A stretch of 64,000 nucleotides of DNA from Ruegeria arenilitoris. GTDB taxonomy: Bacteria > Pseudomonadota > Alphaproteobacteria > Rhodobacterales > Rhodobacteraceae. Position 1 is the first letter of the stretch. Each line of letters starts with the position of its first letter. Positions 1 to 8,979 of this stretch are shown here, in pieces. The position numbers and the translations under genes were made by a program. Below the pieces are notes generated by a model. The model was not told the DNA's origin. It did no database searches and saw only the letters and a list, made by a program, of their open reading frames with translations. The stretch is taken from the NCBI RefSeq assembly GCF_013030265.1, contig NZ_WPZQ01000002.1, forward strand, positions 310,001 to 374,000, in the 5' to 3' direction.

Positions 1-429
1 CATCCAGATTGTCACTGGCCCGTCATTGACCAGTTCTACTGCCATATCGGCACCAAACTCCCCGGTCTCGACGGGCACGCCGAGGGCGGCCAGTTGCCGA
101 GCGAATGTTTCGTAAAGATGTTTGCCGGTTTCAGGCGGGGCGGCCGTGGCGAAGCCCGGTCGATTTCCCCGGGATGTATCCGCCGCCAGGGTGAATTGAC
201 TGATCACCAATGCGGAACCGTTGATATCAAGTATCGACCGGTTCATTTTGCCGTTGTCGTCCTTGAAAATGCGAAGCTTGGAGATTTTCGCGGCGAGCTG
301 TCCTGCCTTGGTCTCATCGTCTTCCTGCATCGCGCATACAAGGATCAGCAGCCCGGGGCCTGACCGTCCGATGACTGCCTCATCCACTGAAACTGATGCC
401 TGAGTGATTCTTTGAATCAAGGCCCGCAT
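1..429 (-). CDS. dtd: D-aminoacyl-tRNA deacylase (partial, 3' end cut by window)
   Basis: Hydrolyses D-aminoacyl-tRNAs (and Gly-tRNA-Ala) in the cytosol to protect translation. The frame reads from an ATG at 429 ([16 protein letters not shown]) to the window edge with no stop in 143 codons; the family is about 145 residues, so only the last residues are missing. The family motif SQFTLAAD and the C-terminal NDGPVTIWM are both present. It lies 34 bp downstream of the nitroreductase gene on the same strand and may be cotranscribed with it. Confidence 0.95.
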   Translation of the reverse strand, partial: MRALIQRITQASVSVDEAVIGRSGPGLLILVCAMQEDDETKAGQLAAKISKLRIFKDDNGKMNRSILDINGSALVISQFTLAADTSRGNRPGFATAAPPETGKHLYETFARQLAALGVPVETGEFGADMAVELVNDGPVTIWM

Positions 430-463
430 AGCTTGTCCTCACTTCGGGGGTTAGACGGGCGGA

Positions 464-1132
464 TTAACCGCGCCAATCGACAATCTCTTCCACTGATGCG
501 CGCTCGGTTCGAAACGCGTTGGCAGGGTGCTCTGCGTCCGGGTAGCCAAAGGATATCGCACACAGGATCAGGCGATCATCCGGTATCTTAAAGTATCGGT
601 GCAGAAACGGGCCATAAGCTGCGACAGCTGCCTGTGGGATTGTGGCGATTCCCAGTGCCTGAGCGGCAAGCGAAAAGGCTGTTACGAACCCGCCACAGTC
701 CATTGCGCCGTACGCGCCCAATTCGGTAGGGCTCGAGATGATTGCACAATGCGGCGCTCCGAACAGAGAAAAATTCTCCATCATCTGCCTGGCCGATGCA
801 GCGCGGTCGCCTTTTTCGATCCCGACGGCTTCATATAGTGCCCAGCCACAGGCACGTCGGCGATCCTGATAAACACCGGAATACGAGCTGGGGAATGGCA
901 AGTCCGGGGCAGGGGTGCCTGTCGCGGCCTCAATCTGAAGTGCTTCACGGAATGTATCCGTGTCATCACCGCTGGTAACGACGACCTTCCAAGGCTGGGC
1001 GTTACACCAACTGGGAACACGCATCGCGCTGGACAGGATTTGTTCGATCTGAGCTTTGGGCACCGGATCGCGCTGAAAAGCGCGACAGGAATGGCGCTGA
1101 TCCAGAAGCAAATTCAAGGCTGCGAATGTCAC
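464..1132 (-). CDS. Nitroreductase family protein
   Basis: Predicted FMN-dependent NAD(P)H oxidoreductase of 222 residues. The N-terminus has the FMN-binding pattern RHSCRAF and, near residues 37-48, a PSWCNAQPWKV block typical of the family; the C-terminal half holds a GIATIPQAAVAAY segment and a typical SFGYPD strand. The start is a GTG at 1132, preceded by a strong GGGGGGAGG ribosome binding site; no upstream ATG is plausible. Natural substrate unknown (quinone, nitro compound or enone are all possible). Confidence 0.85.
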   Translation of the reverse strand: MTFAALNLLLDQRHSCRAFQRDPVPKAQIEQILSSAMRVPSWCNAQPWKVVVTSGDDTDTFREALQIEAATGTPAPDLPFPSSYSGVYQDRRRACGWALYEAVGIEKGDRAASARQMMENFSLFGAPHCAIISSPTELGAYGAMDCGGFVTAFSLAAQALGIATIPQAAVAAYGPFLHRYFKIPDDRLILCAISFGYPDAEHPANAFRTERASVEEIVDWRG

Positions 1133-1239
1133 GGATGGCCTCCCCCCAATCCAACGCGCGGCAGGATGGAGGTGACATTTGAGATGTGCAAGGGGCTAAG
1201 TGACCGAAACCCTAGCTGATGTGTTTCGGTCGTCGGAGG

Positions 1240-2331
1240 TTATTGTTGGCCTGTGGCTAGCAGGTAGCCGACGCCAGCAGCAACAAGTAAACCCAGAACA
1301 ACTGCAATGGTGATCTTAATCGCAGACCAGGGGCGTTCACCCTGAACCCGGCCGGTCCGGCCGTTCACCACAAATCGATAGGTCTGGCCCCGGTACTTGT
1401 ACGCTGCCATCCATACCGGCAGCAGGATGTGCTTGAAGGTGACATCCCGCACTTCGGTCTCTAGCGCGTGAATCCTTTGTCTGTCGCCACCGATGTCGAA
1501 TCGGACATCCCGCTCAATGACTCGCGCCATGTATTGACGGGCTTCCTTGTATCCTTCCTGCAGCTCAACAGTGTAGGCTTCGGCCCGAAACCCGGCCAGG
1601 TATTCCGGTTGATAGGGTTCCAATGCCGGAAGATCCCATGGCTCTAGGGCATCAGTATAGCTTTTAGGTAACGAGCGTGAGGCCAGCACCAGTACATCGT
1701 CGAAGAAGCGCGCGACACGTCCGGATTTTGGTGTCCAGCGTACCTTGGGAACCTGCTGCTGGACTGGTTTTCCTTCGCGCATAACGGTTCGTGTTTCATA
1801 ATAAACAACACCCCGTTCGCCGCGATAGCTGGATTTCGTATCGGCATCAAAGGTCCAGTAAGGCACGTAAATGCCTTGCATTTTTCGTCCCTTGCGCGCG
1901 TAGTCTTTCAACCCATTTGGTGCAAACCACAAACGGCCCAACCAATCGCCCATCGCCTTGTGCGCCGATCTTTCATCAAGCGCAAAAGGCAAAACGCCCC
2001 GAGGTTTGATATGTCGGTTCACTCCCGTGTCGGTTACGACCGGCGTGGCACAAAACGGGCACTCGGCTGCGTGTGTATTCGGATCAAACTCGACCTGAGC
2101 TGCACAATTCGGGCAACTCAGAACTCGGGTCTCCTCGATCTCTGTCTCGGGCAGACGATCTGCGATTGCAGCATCGAAATCCAGCTCTCGAAGACTTGCA
2201 CCACCCCAGGGACCGCTCGAAATCGGTTCTGAATGCCCGCAATGGTCGCAGGTCAATGTGCCATCGCCGGGGTTGAACCGATAGTCTGCGCCACATTGGT
2301 CGCAGGGAAAGCGGTGCTCGTTTTCGCTCAT
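1240..2331 (-). CDS. Double zinc-ribbon membrane-anchored protein (TFIIB-type zinc finger)
   Basis: 363 residues. Two zinc ribbons are visible at the N-terminus: C10/C13 with C28/C31, and C73/C76 with C91/C94. A central domain of about 200 residues is rich in Trp and Tyr, and a single hydrophobic segment near residues 336-357 ends the protein, so it is probably a tail-anchored membrane protein with the ribbons in the cytosol. Related proteins are often misnamed primosomal protein N'-like because of the ribbon; there is no helicase domain here. It is the last gene of the unit with the SPFH, DUF2927, TelA and XpaC genes, 58 bp after the SPFH gene. Molecular role unknown; membrane-stress function is inferred from context. 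Confidence 0.8.
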   Translation of the reverse strand: MSENEHRFPCDQCGADYRFNPGDGTLTCDHCGHSEPISSGPWGGASLRELDFDAAIADRLPETEIEETRVLSCPNCAAQVEFDPNTHAAECPFCATPVVTDTGVNRHIKPRGVLPFALDERSAHKAMGDWLGRLWFAPNGLKDYARKGRKMQGIYVPYWTFDADTKSSYRGERGVVYYETRTVMREGKPVQQQVPKVRWTPKSGRVARFFDDVLVLASRSLPKSYTDALEPWDLPALEPYQPEYLAGFRAEAYTVELQEGYKEARQYMARVIERDVRFDIGGDRQRIHALETEVRDVTFKHILLPVWMAAYKYRGQTYRFVVNGRTGRVQGERPWSAIKITIAVVLGLLVAAGVGYLLATGQQ

Positions 2332-2389
2332 CCTCAGATCGCCTTGTTGGTCAGAGCCGATAATGCCGTTAAATCAGTCCAAACCTGCT

Positions 2390-3538
2390 TCACGCTCCCG
2401 GAGGGGGTGGAGGCAGGATCGTGAACAATTGTGCCAATTCCTGAACATCGCCAGCTTTCTTCCAACCGTCCTGACCGGCGGTCCAGACATGGGTGTCCCG
2501 GGTGATTTCCCCATCAGTCGCCATGCGTCCCATTTTGGCCTTGGAAAATGGCCCGCTGGTTTGCCCGTCGACCGCGATATGCCAGACATGCTCGACCGGT
2601 GGCGGAGGAGGCGGGGCCGCATGCGCTGCCGGTTGCGGAGCAGCGGGGGCGGGCGATCCCCACGGGCCGCTTGGCTGACCCGCTGCCATGTTCGACATCT
2701 GTTGTGCCATCGCCATGCCCATTCCCATGCCAAGGCCTGCACCCATGCCGCCACCTTGGCCGGGGTTGTTGGCCGCAGCTGTCATGGCTTCTGCCGCAGA
2801 ATACTGTGTGAACTTACCCAGATCACCAGCCAGCCCCATCGAGGTACGCTTGTCCAAGGCGGCCTCGACCGCTGGGGGCAGCGAGATGTTCTCGATATAG
2901 AACTCAGGCATTTCCAGCCCATAGCCTTCAAGAACCGGAGAGACCTCGGCCGCAATCAATTTGCCAAGATCAGCAGTGTTCGCCGCCATGTCCAGAACCG
3001 GAATGCCTGATCCTGCAATAACGCGGCTGAATTCCTGAACGATGATATTGCGGATCTGATAGCTAATCTCGTCCATGGTGAATTCACCATCGGTCCCGAC
3101 GATTTCAACAAGGAACTTGGCAGGATCCTTGACGCGAACAGTATAGGTCCCGAATGCGCGAATGCGCGTTGGTCCGAATTCCGGGTCCCGCAGCATGATC
3201 GGGTTTTTGGTTCCCCATTTCAGGTCGTTGAAACGGGTGGTGTTAACGAAATAGATCTCGGACTTGAAAGGCGACTGGAAGCCGTGATCCCAGTGTTGCA
3301 ACGTGGTTAAGATCGGCATGTTGTTGGTTTCAAGCATGTATAGGCCCGGCGTGAACACGTCTGCCAATTGCCCCTCATGCACGAACACGGCGGCCTGACC
3401 TTCGCGTACGGTTAGCTTGGCGCCGTATTTGATTTCATGCCCTTCACGCTCGAACCGCCAGACCATAGTGTCCCGGGTGTCATCAACCCAATGGATGACA
3501 TCAATAAATTCTCCGGTCAGAAAATCGAAAATTCCCAT
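2390..3538 (-). CDS. SPFH-domain protein with C-terminal GYF-like domain
   Basis: 382 residues. The first 250 or so residues resemble SPFH/band-7-like proteins of the YdjI (virion core protein-like) group, including a YQIRNIIVQEF helix region and the EFYIENISLPP segment. A Gly/Ala/Met-rich linker (about 255-312, GMGAGLGMGMGMAMAQQ) leads through poly-Pro to a GYF_2-like module at about 315-370 (WHIAVDGQTSGPF then WTAGQDGWKKAG), which usually binds proline-rich partners. Starts at an ATG 22 bp after the DUF2927 gene. No transmembrane helix is evident. Probably forms oligomers at the membrane with the neighbouring TelA/XpaC/zinc-ribbon proteins; that partnership is inference from the operon. Confidence 0.85.
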   Translation of the reverse strand: MGIFDFLTGEFIDVIHWVDDTRDTMVWRFEREGHEIKYGAKLTVREGQAAVFVHEGQLADVFTPGLYMLETNNMPILTTLQHWDHGFQSPFKSEIYFVNTTRFNDLKWGTKNPIMLRDPEFGPTRIRAFGTYTVRVKDPAKFLVEIVGTDGEFTMDEISYQIRNIIVQEFSRVIAGSGIPVLDMAANTADLGKLIAAEVSPVLEGYGLEMPEFYIENISLPPAVEAALDKRTSMGLAGDLGKFTQYSAAEAMTAAANNPGQGGGMGAGLGMGMGMAMAQQMSNMAAGQPSGPWGSPAPAAPQPAAHAAPPPPPPVEHVWHIAVDGQTSGPFSKAKMGRMATDGEITRDTHVWTAGQDGWKKAGDVQELAQLFTILPPPPPGA

Positions 3539-3560
3539 TTGGGTTCTCCTGTCCTTGGGG

Positions 3561-4517
3561 TCAGAGCGACTGACCCATCAATTCGCGTGCAATGATCCGC
3601 ACCACAGGCCGCGCCTCATCAGCAGTCATGCCGGGTTTAAGGCGTGGATCATAAAGCAGTGTCAGTAGTTTTTCGTCGTGACTTGTCAGCAGGGCGAACT
3701 CGTCATCATCGTTGAATATTGAAGGCCGTGCAGAGGGGCTGTCGTTCGGCAGCCCCAAACCTTGTGCGATTTCTTCGTGAATACAGCTGAGCCGAACCAG
3801 ATCCGGATGTTCGGCACGCACCAGCGCAACCGCGCGCGTGTAGGTGTGGGGCGAGCCGTTGGTGGCCGATGCGAAGACAAAGCAATAGAACGATTTGGGC
3901 AGCTTATCGAACAGATCCAGCTGCTTTTGACCGATGCCCGGGATCAGCTGTTTAAGTCGCGCCTGTACGTAAGCCGTATCATCTTCGCCCGCCACAAAGA
4001 CGTGGAAATTGGCATTTCTGTTGACAGTCGATACCGAATGCCCGGTCAGGCGGGCAAGGCGGGCCGAATAGGATTCAATTCGCGCAGTGTCTTCTTTGCG
4101 GCGCTCAGGTGGGACGGATGGACCAAATTCCGGCCCAATACGAACCGGGCCGAACCAGCGGCTGAGCTGCCCGCTGGTTCGGGTCCGACTGGTTGCAACC
4201 GACTGTCCCGGATATTCGCTATAAAACGCGATGGCCTCAAAATTCTTGGCTAGGTCTTCGGCGTCATATGGGGTATCCGGTCCACCCCCATCGGTCCTAA
4301 GTAGGCCTCGCGTTAGAAGGTTGCTTTGCACCCGTTCATAGTAGCGGGCCAGATCAAGACTGGCGGCCGAAGGAGCAACATATGCATTCGCCGGGACCTG
4401 TGGCTGCACAGGCCGGGGTTGCGGCGGTATAGATGTGGTCAGCGCTGCATCACAATTGGCCAGAGCCAAGAGTGATAGTCCCGCCAGAACACGCCTCACC
4501 GAAATGTACCGCCGCAC
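3561..4517 (-). CDS. DUF2927 lipoprotein, putative metallopeptidase-like
   Basis: 318 residues from a GTG at 4517, chosen because AAGGCGG sits at the right distance; a TTG at 4523 is too close to that site. The N-terminus is a lipoprotein signal with lipobox LANC (Cys22), so the protein is probably periplasmic and lipid-anchored. The DUF2927 region is followed at residues 247-259 by HEEIAQGLGLPND, which resembles the metzincin pattern HExxHxxGxxH/D with Gln at the second zinc position. Whether it binds metal or cleaves peptide bonds is unproven. It lies 12 bp after the TelA gene and 22 bp before the SPFH gene. Confidence 0.8.
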   Translation of the reverse strand: MRRYISVRRVLAGLSLLALANCDAALTTSIPPQPRPVQPQVPANAYVAPSAASLDLARYYERVQSNLLTRGLLRTDGGGPDTPYDAEDLAKNFEAIAFYSEYPGQSVATSRTRTSGQLSRWFGPVRIGPEFGPSVPPERRKEDTARIESYSARLARLTGHSVSTVNRNANFHVFVAGEDDTAYVQARLKQLIPGIGQKQLDLFDKLPKSFYCFVFASATNGSPHTYTRAVALVRAEHPDLVRLSCIHEEIAQGLGLPNDSPSARPSIFNDDDEFALLTSHDEKLLTLLYDPRLKPGMTADEARPVVRIIARELMGQSL

Positions 4518-4529
4518 GATCAACCCGCC

Positions 4530-5720
4530 TTAGCCCGGAACCGCAGTTCCGGCGTTGTCGCCGATACCATCCTTGCGTGCCTTTGCTGAGGCCAAAGTGT
4601 CGCGCAATTCGGTTTCCATCTTCTGAAGTTCTACTTCTGCAGCCGCACGCTTGGCCTTGCCTTCGTCGGCAATTGCAAGGCTTTCGTTGATCGTTCCGAT
4701 CAGATCTGCGTTGGCCTGCTTCACGGCCTCAATGTCGAACACTCCACGTTCCATTTCTTCGCGGATCATTTTGTTCGACTGACGCAGATTGGCCGCGTTC
4801 GAAGTCAGCAACTCGTTGGTCAGATCATTGGCGTCACGTACCGCTGCTGCAGCTTCGGCGCTGCGCTGGATGGTAACGGCCTGCGCCAGCTGAGTCTCCC
4901 ACAGGGGGACTGTGTTCACCAGCGTCGAGTTGATCTTGGTGACCAGCGACTTGTCGTTTTCCTGAACCAGACGGATCGACGGAAGCGATTGCATTGTCAC
5001 CTGACGGGTCAGTTTCAGGTCATGCACCCGGCGTTCCAGATCATCGCGTGCGGCACGCAGATCGCGCAGCTCCTGCGCTTTCATCACCTGATCTTCTTCG
5101 GGTGCGGCCTGAACCTCGGCCTCTTTTTCTGGAATTTCCTGGCTGTCTAGCTCGGTCAGTTTTTCTTCGCCCGCTGCAATGTACAGTGCCAGTTCATCAT
5201 AAAAGCCCAGCGTCTTTTCGTAGAGCAGGTCCAGAGATTTGATGTCTTTAAGCAGAGTATGCTCATGCCCCAGCAGGTCATCCGTGATCCTGTCGATCTG
5301 ACCCTGGACTGCTTCGAACTGAGCGGTAAATTTGGCGAATGGTGCGGCCCTGCCCAGCAGTCTTTCCCACCAGCTGCGTTCGCGCCGTACATCCAGTTCA
5401 CTGACCGAGAACCCGCGGATCGTGGTCACGATGTTGCGCAGGCTGTCACCCGCCGGACCAACATCCTTGTTACGCACATCTGCTAGCATTGCCTGGCTGA
5501 TTTCCTGCAACTCTGCTTGCGCAGACGATCCGAAGGCAACAATCGAGTTCGTGTTGCCCATGTCAATCTCATCCATCCGCTTCCGGATTTCGGCGCTGAC
5601 GGGTTCGTCGGCCTCTTCAAGCGGGACTACTTCGGCTGCGGGTTCCGGCAGGGTCACGGAAGTGATTTCCTGAACCAATGTTTCAGCTTCGACCGCCTTA
5701 TTTTTGATTTCATCTGACAT
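4530..5720 (-). CDS. Toxic anion resistance protein, TelA family
   Basis: 396 residues, typical for the TelA/KlaA/YaaN family. Predicted cytosolic, almost all helical with long coiled-coil stretches. The block ALYIAAGEEKLTEL and the segment SIRLVQENDKSLVTKINSTLVNTVPLWETQLAQA are characteristic. Family members are associated with tellurite, antimicrobial-peptide and membrane-stress phenotypes; the biochemical activity is not established. The gene follows the XpaC gene by 30 bp, an association also known in Firmicutes (xpaC-yaaN). Starts at an ATG at 5720. Confidence 0.92.
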   Translation of the reverse strand: MSDEIKNKAVEAETLVQEITSVTLPEPAAEVVPLEEADEPVSAEIRKRMDEIDMGNTNSIVAFGSSAQAELQEISQAMLADVRNKDVGPAGDSLRNIVTTIRGFSVSELDVRRERSWWERLLGRAAPFAKFTAQFEAVQGQIDRITDDLLGHEHTLLKDIKSLDLLYEKTLGFYDELALYIAAGEEKLTELDSQEIPEKEAEVQAAPEEDQVMKAQELRDLRAARDDLERRVHDLKLTRQVTMQSLPSIRLVQENDKSLVTKINSTLVNTVPLWETQLAQAVTIQRSAEAAAAVRDANDLTNELLTSNAANLRQSNKMIREEMERGVFDIEAVKQANADLIGTINESLAIADEGKAKRAAAEVELQKMETELRDTLASAKARKDGIGDNAGTAVPG

Positions 5721-5750
5721 GAAGATGTTCCTCGCTCAAATAATAGCCGG

Positions 5751-6665
5751 TCAGTCCAACCGGACGCCTTCGCGCTGCAGTCTTTCGCGCAACACGTCGA
5801 TTTCGACCGTCAGATCACTGCGGTCATCCAAAAGCATTTTGCGGGTACGCGCAGCGAAATTCTGTTCGAGATCGTCCAGCAAAGAAGAGTAATCCGCCAA
5901 AGCCTGCGCATCGCGGGTTCGGGCATAAACATCGGAAAATTTCACAGTGGCGTCTCGCGCGCCCTGCAAATAGACCGTCAGGTATTTTCGGGCACCGGCC
6001 AGATCACGGGGATCTTCCTCGACGGTTCTGAACAGATCGCGCGCAGTGGTTTGAAACCGCTCAACGCGCGCTTCGATCTTGCGATCACCTGCGCGTTTGA
6101 TCGCGTCCGACATCTCGGTCAAATGCGTTTCTGCGTCTTCAACCACGCGAGCGACACGATCCTGCTGGAAGGTATCGATGCCTTCCATTCCTTTGTCCTT
6201 CATCGGATCGATGCCGAACGAGACCGAATGCAGAGCAGTCGCAGCGACCCCATAGAGTACAGGCGCCAGAACGCTGACCTGTGAAGCGGTTTCAGCATCC
6301 ACAAACTCTGATCGATACGACGCCAGTGCGGCACCCAAACCGGTCAGAACGCTGGAGAATATCTTGCGGGGAAAGGCAGGACGTCTTGCCGTTCGACGTG
6401 CATTGTATTCCGCTTCAGCCTTCAGCCCCTCTCTCAACAGCAGCGCTGCGGTAGTTAGCAGACCGGCTGCGATCAGGCCGATAATCATTCCGACCGCGCC
6501 ATCGTTCAATGACAAGAAGATCAGAGGGATGGCGGGCAAGAACAAAACGTTCGCGCGGGCGCCTGCGGGATTCACGCGGGCGCCGTCGAATTGTCCACGC
6601 TCGGGTTGACTATCGGACGACCCTCCACCGTCGGGGCTGAATTTTCCGCCATAGCGTTTAGCCAT
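5751..6665 (-). CDS. XpaC-like (5-bromo-4-chloroindolyl phosphate hydrolysis family) membrane protein
   Basis: 304 residues from the ATG at 6665 (MAKRYGGKFSPDGGG); the frame stays open upstream but that region encodes a separate small protein. Two adjacent hydrophobic segments lie at about residues 35-76, followed by a long, charged, helical C-terminal region (about 130-304). The family name derives from a Bacillus gene and does not imply phosphatase activity; no phosphatase motif is visible. It begins 4 bp after the stop of the 29-residue peptide and precedes telA, so the three are almost certainly cotranscribed. Confidence 0.82.
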   Translation of the reverse strand: MAKRYGGKFSPDGGGSSDSQPERGQFDGARVNPAGARANVLFLPAIPLIFLSLNDGAVGMIIGLIAAGLLTTAALLLREGLKAEAEYNARRTARRPAFPRKIFSSVLTGLGAALASYRSEFVDAETASQVSVLAPVLYGVAATALHSVSFGIDPMKDKGMEGIDTFQQDRVARVVEDAETHLTEMSDAIKRAGDRKIEARVERFQTTARDLFRTVEEDPRDLAGARKYLTVYLQGARDATVKFSDVYARTRDAQALADYSSLLDDLEQNFAARTRKMLLDDRSDLTVEIDVLRERLQREGVRLD

Positions 6666-6669
6666 GCGT

Positions 6670-6759
6670 CTATAAGCCCCCCAACAAGCCGGTAGATACA
6701 CCGAACAGCAACACAAGCAGCGCAGCGTAGGCCAGTTTTTGCACTCCGGATCCGGACAT
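6670..6759 (-). CDS. 29-residue single-pass membrane peptide at the head of the XpaC-TelA unit
   Basis: An ATG at 6759 opens a 29-codon frame ending in TAG at 6670, 4 bp before the XpaC start. The peptide begins MSGSGVQKLAY and continues with about 18 hydrophobic residues (AALLVLLFGVSTGLLGGL). The length, composition and position suggest a small membrane protein or a translationally coupled leader. I do not recognise a named family. A coding role is inferred from the coherent hydrophobic segment and tight spacing; it could instead be a fortuitous frame in a leader. Confidence 0.55.
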   Translation of the reverse strand: MSGSGVQKLAYAALLVLLFGVSTGLLGGL

Positions 6760-6840
6760 AGCGCCCCCTAGTAGCCGCATTTATAGAAAATTTAGTGGAA
6801 GCACCGGTCCGGCGCTAGGGGGAAGGTTGCATAACCAACG

Positions 6841-7656
6841 TCAATTGCGAGGATTCTTGCCGCCGGGGGCCTTTTTCCTTTGCGGACGCTGTGGCCGTTT
6901 GGCTTTGGGTTTCTTATCGGGCTCTGCTTCTAACCCCAGCTGGTCACGCAGCACGCGACGCCGGATCTCTTCGACTTCACCCGGTTTCAGATCTCCCAGC
7001 TGAAAAGGTCCGTAGGACACACGCAGCAGGCGGTTTACGCTATAGCCGATGTCTTCCATGGCGCGCCGAATTTCGCGGTTTTTGCCTTCGCGCAGCCCGA
7101 TAGTCAGCCAGGCGTTTGCACCTTGCTGCCGATCAAGCCCAACCGTCATTGGCTGAAACTTTTGCCCGTCAATCACAAGACCTTTGCGAAGTGGCGCAAA
7201 GTCTTCATCTTTCGGGCGGCCATTGATCCGGACCCGATATTTGCGGAGCCAGCCGGTTGCCGGAAGTTCCAGTTTGCGTTTGATGCCGCCATCGTTTGTC
7301 AGCAACAACAGGCCTTCGGAATTCAGGTCCAGTCGCCCGACACTCATCACCCGGGGCATATCCTCGGGCAACTCGTCGAAGATCGTTGTTCGACCTTTTT
7401 CATCTCGTGTTGTTGTCACCAGTCCCACAGGCTTGTGATACAGCCACAACCGGGCGGGCTCGGGCTCGGAAACGGGTTTGCCATCGACCGTGATCTTGTC
7501 CCGGGCTGTGACGTTCAGGGCAGGGCTGTCAATCGCCTTACCATTCACCGTCACACGGCCGGCTTCGATCATGCGTTCAGCCTCGCGGCGCGAGGCGATG
7601 CCAGCGCGGGCCAGTACTTTGGCGATCCGGTCGCCGGGAGGAGGAGTGTTGCTCAT
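6841..7656 (-). CDS. rluB: 23S rRNA pseudouridine synthase, RluB type
   Basis: 271 residues from the ATG at 7656. An S4 RNA-binding domain occupies about residues 9-60 ([18 protein letters not shown]), followed by the RsuA/RluB/E/F catalytic domain with the catalytic Asp at D110 in [15 protein letters not shown] Lys/Arg-rich tail ends the protein, as common in alphaproteobacterial RluB. Converts a uridine in the peptidyl-transferase region of 23S rRNA (U2605 in E. coli) to pseudouridine. The frame remains open upstream of 7656, but that part overlaps tadA in antisense and is not conserved-looking. Divergent from tadA with 61 bp between. Confidence 0.92.
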   Translation of the reverse strand: MSNTPPPGDRIAKVLARAGIASRREAERMIEAGRVTVNGKAIDSPALNVTARDKITVDGKPVSEPEPARLWLYHKPVGLVTTTRDEKGRTTIFDELPEDMPRVMSVGRLDLNSEGLLLLTNDGGIKRKLELPATGWLRKYRVRINGRPKDEDFAPLRKGLVIDGQKFQPMTVGLDRQQGANAWLTIGLREGKNREIRRAMEDIGYSVNRLLRVSYGPFQLGDLKPGEVEEIRRRVLRDQLGLEAEPDKKPKAKRPQRPQRKKAPGGKNPRN

Positions 7657-7717
7657 CCTAAGGCCATAACGCATCCCGGCGACTTGCGAAAGCCGGGTTT
7701 CTGGGGCAGTCAAGGGC

Positions 7718-8185
7718 ATGACATTCAGATCGCATATGGAACTTGCGCTGCAGGAAGCGCGCGCAGCGGCAGACCGGGGGGAAGTCCCGGTTGGAGCGGT
7801 CATTGTGTCGAGGGATGGTCAGGTCGTCGCATCTGCAGGCAATCGGACCCGGGAAATGAAAGACCCCACCGCACACGCTGAAATTCTGGCCTTGCGCGCG
7901 GCCTGCGCCGCGACTGGTTCCGAACGTCTGCCGGATCATGATCTCTACGTGACCCTTGAACCTTGTGCCATGTGCGCGGCAGCGTTGGCCGCAGTACGCA
8001 TACGCCGAATTTACTATGGGGCGTCTGATCCGAAGTCTGGCGGCGTTGCGCATGGGGCGCGGGTGTTTTCGCACCCACAGGCGCACCACACCCCTGAGAT
8101 CTATGACGGCATTGCTGCAGATGAAGCCGCCGATATGCTGAGGAGTTTCTTTCTCGCGCAGCGAAAGGCTGGGTGCGGCGACTGA
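7718..8185 (+). CDS. tadA: tRNA-specific adenosine deaminase
   Basis: 155 residues. Deaminates A34 of tRNA-Arg(ACG) to inosine in the cytosol. The zinc site is complete: HAE at residues 53-55 (zinc ligand H53, proton shuttle E55) and PCAMC with C83 and C86. Length fits the family. It is divergent from rluB and ends 45 bp before the convergent UPF0173 gene. Confidence 0.97.
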   Translation: MTFRSHMELALQEARAAADRGEVPVGAVIVSRDGQVVASAGNRTREMKDPTAHAEILALRAACAATGSERLPDHDLYVTLEPCAMCAAALAAVRIRRIYYGASDPKSGGVAHGARVFSHPQAHHTPEIYDGIAADEAADMLRSFFLAQRKAGCGD

Positions 8186-8230
8186 TACTTTGCACCGATC
8201 GACTCGCCGCACACCTTAGTCGTAAATACT

Positions 8231-8923
8231 TCAGATCTTGATGGCCTTCATCACTTCAGGTTCGATCACATTGACGCCGGGTAGGCCATTGATCAGGTCT
8301 TCAGCAGATTGTTCCAGAATCGGAAATGTCTTGTAGTGGCAGGGGATTACGGTCTTGAAATCAAAGTATCGCTTGGCTGCATAAGCCGCGCCCTTCATGT
8401 CCATCGTAAAGTGGCCACCTGCAGACAGGATTGCGATGTCGGGTTTATAATAATCACCCATCCAATCCATGTCTGCCATGATGTCAGTATCGCCTGAAAC
8501 ATAGAGCATGTGCCCCTCTGCGGCGATCATGAATCCAACTTCGGTTCCGCCTGTGCGCACCCCGTCCGGTGTTGAAAACGTGGAGCTGTGCGAAGCGGGT
8601 ACCATGGTGACCTTGATGCCGTTCAGGTTCACTGTCCCCCCCTTATTGAAGCCAATGGTCTCAATTCCTTCGGCCTCGCTCCAGTAGCCCATCAAATCGT
8701 ATTGTCCGACCACTGGAATTCTCAGGTGTTTGGCCAAAGGCAGCACATCGACGACATGATCGAAATGGGCATGGGTTAGGAGAATGTGAGTTGCATCCTG
8801 AACTGCTTCGTCATGATGTTGTTCAGAAAGTGAAGGGTTCCCGGTCAGCCATGGATCGATCAAAAGAACCTGTCCCGCGACCTCAATACGAAAGCTGCCA
8901 TGCCCCAGCCAAACGATATTCAT
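8231..8923 (-). CDS. Metal-dependent hydrolase, UPF0173 (UlaG-like beta-lactamase fold)
   Basis: 230 residues. The metallo-beta-lactamase metal motif is HAHFDH at residues 51-56, preceded by a GHGSFRIE start and IDPWLTGNP strand, and followed by a SGDTDI strand typical of the family. Cytosolic; substrate unknown. The start ATG at 8923 has a textbook AGGAGG ribosome binding site. Divergent from the ceramidase gene with 56 bp between the starts. Confidence 0.9.
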   Translation of the reverse strand: MNIVWLGHGSFRIEVAGQVLLIDPWLTGNPSLSEQHHDEAVQDATHILLTHAHFDHVVDVLPLAKHLRIPVVGQYDLMGYWSEAEGIETIGFNKGGTVNLNGIKVTMVPASHSSTFSTPDGVRTGGTEVGFMIAAEGHMLYVSGDTDIMADMDWMGDYYKPDIAILSAGGHFTMDMKGAAYAAKRYFDFKTVIPCHYKTFPILEQSAEDLINGLPGVNVIEPEVMKAIKI

Positions 8924-8979
8924 AATTGTCCTCCTGAAAGTGGTTTAGCCGCAGCCTAGCATCCACTATGTAAAAATCT

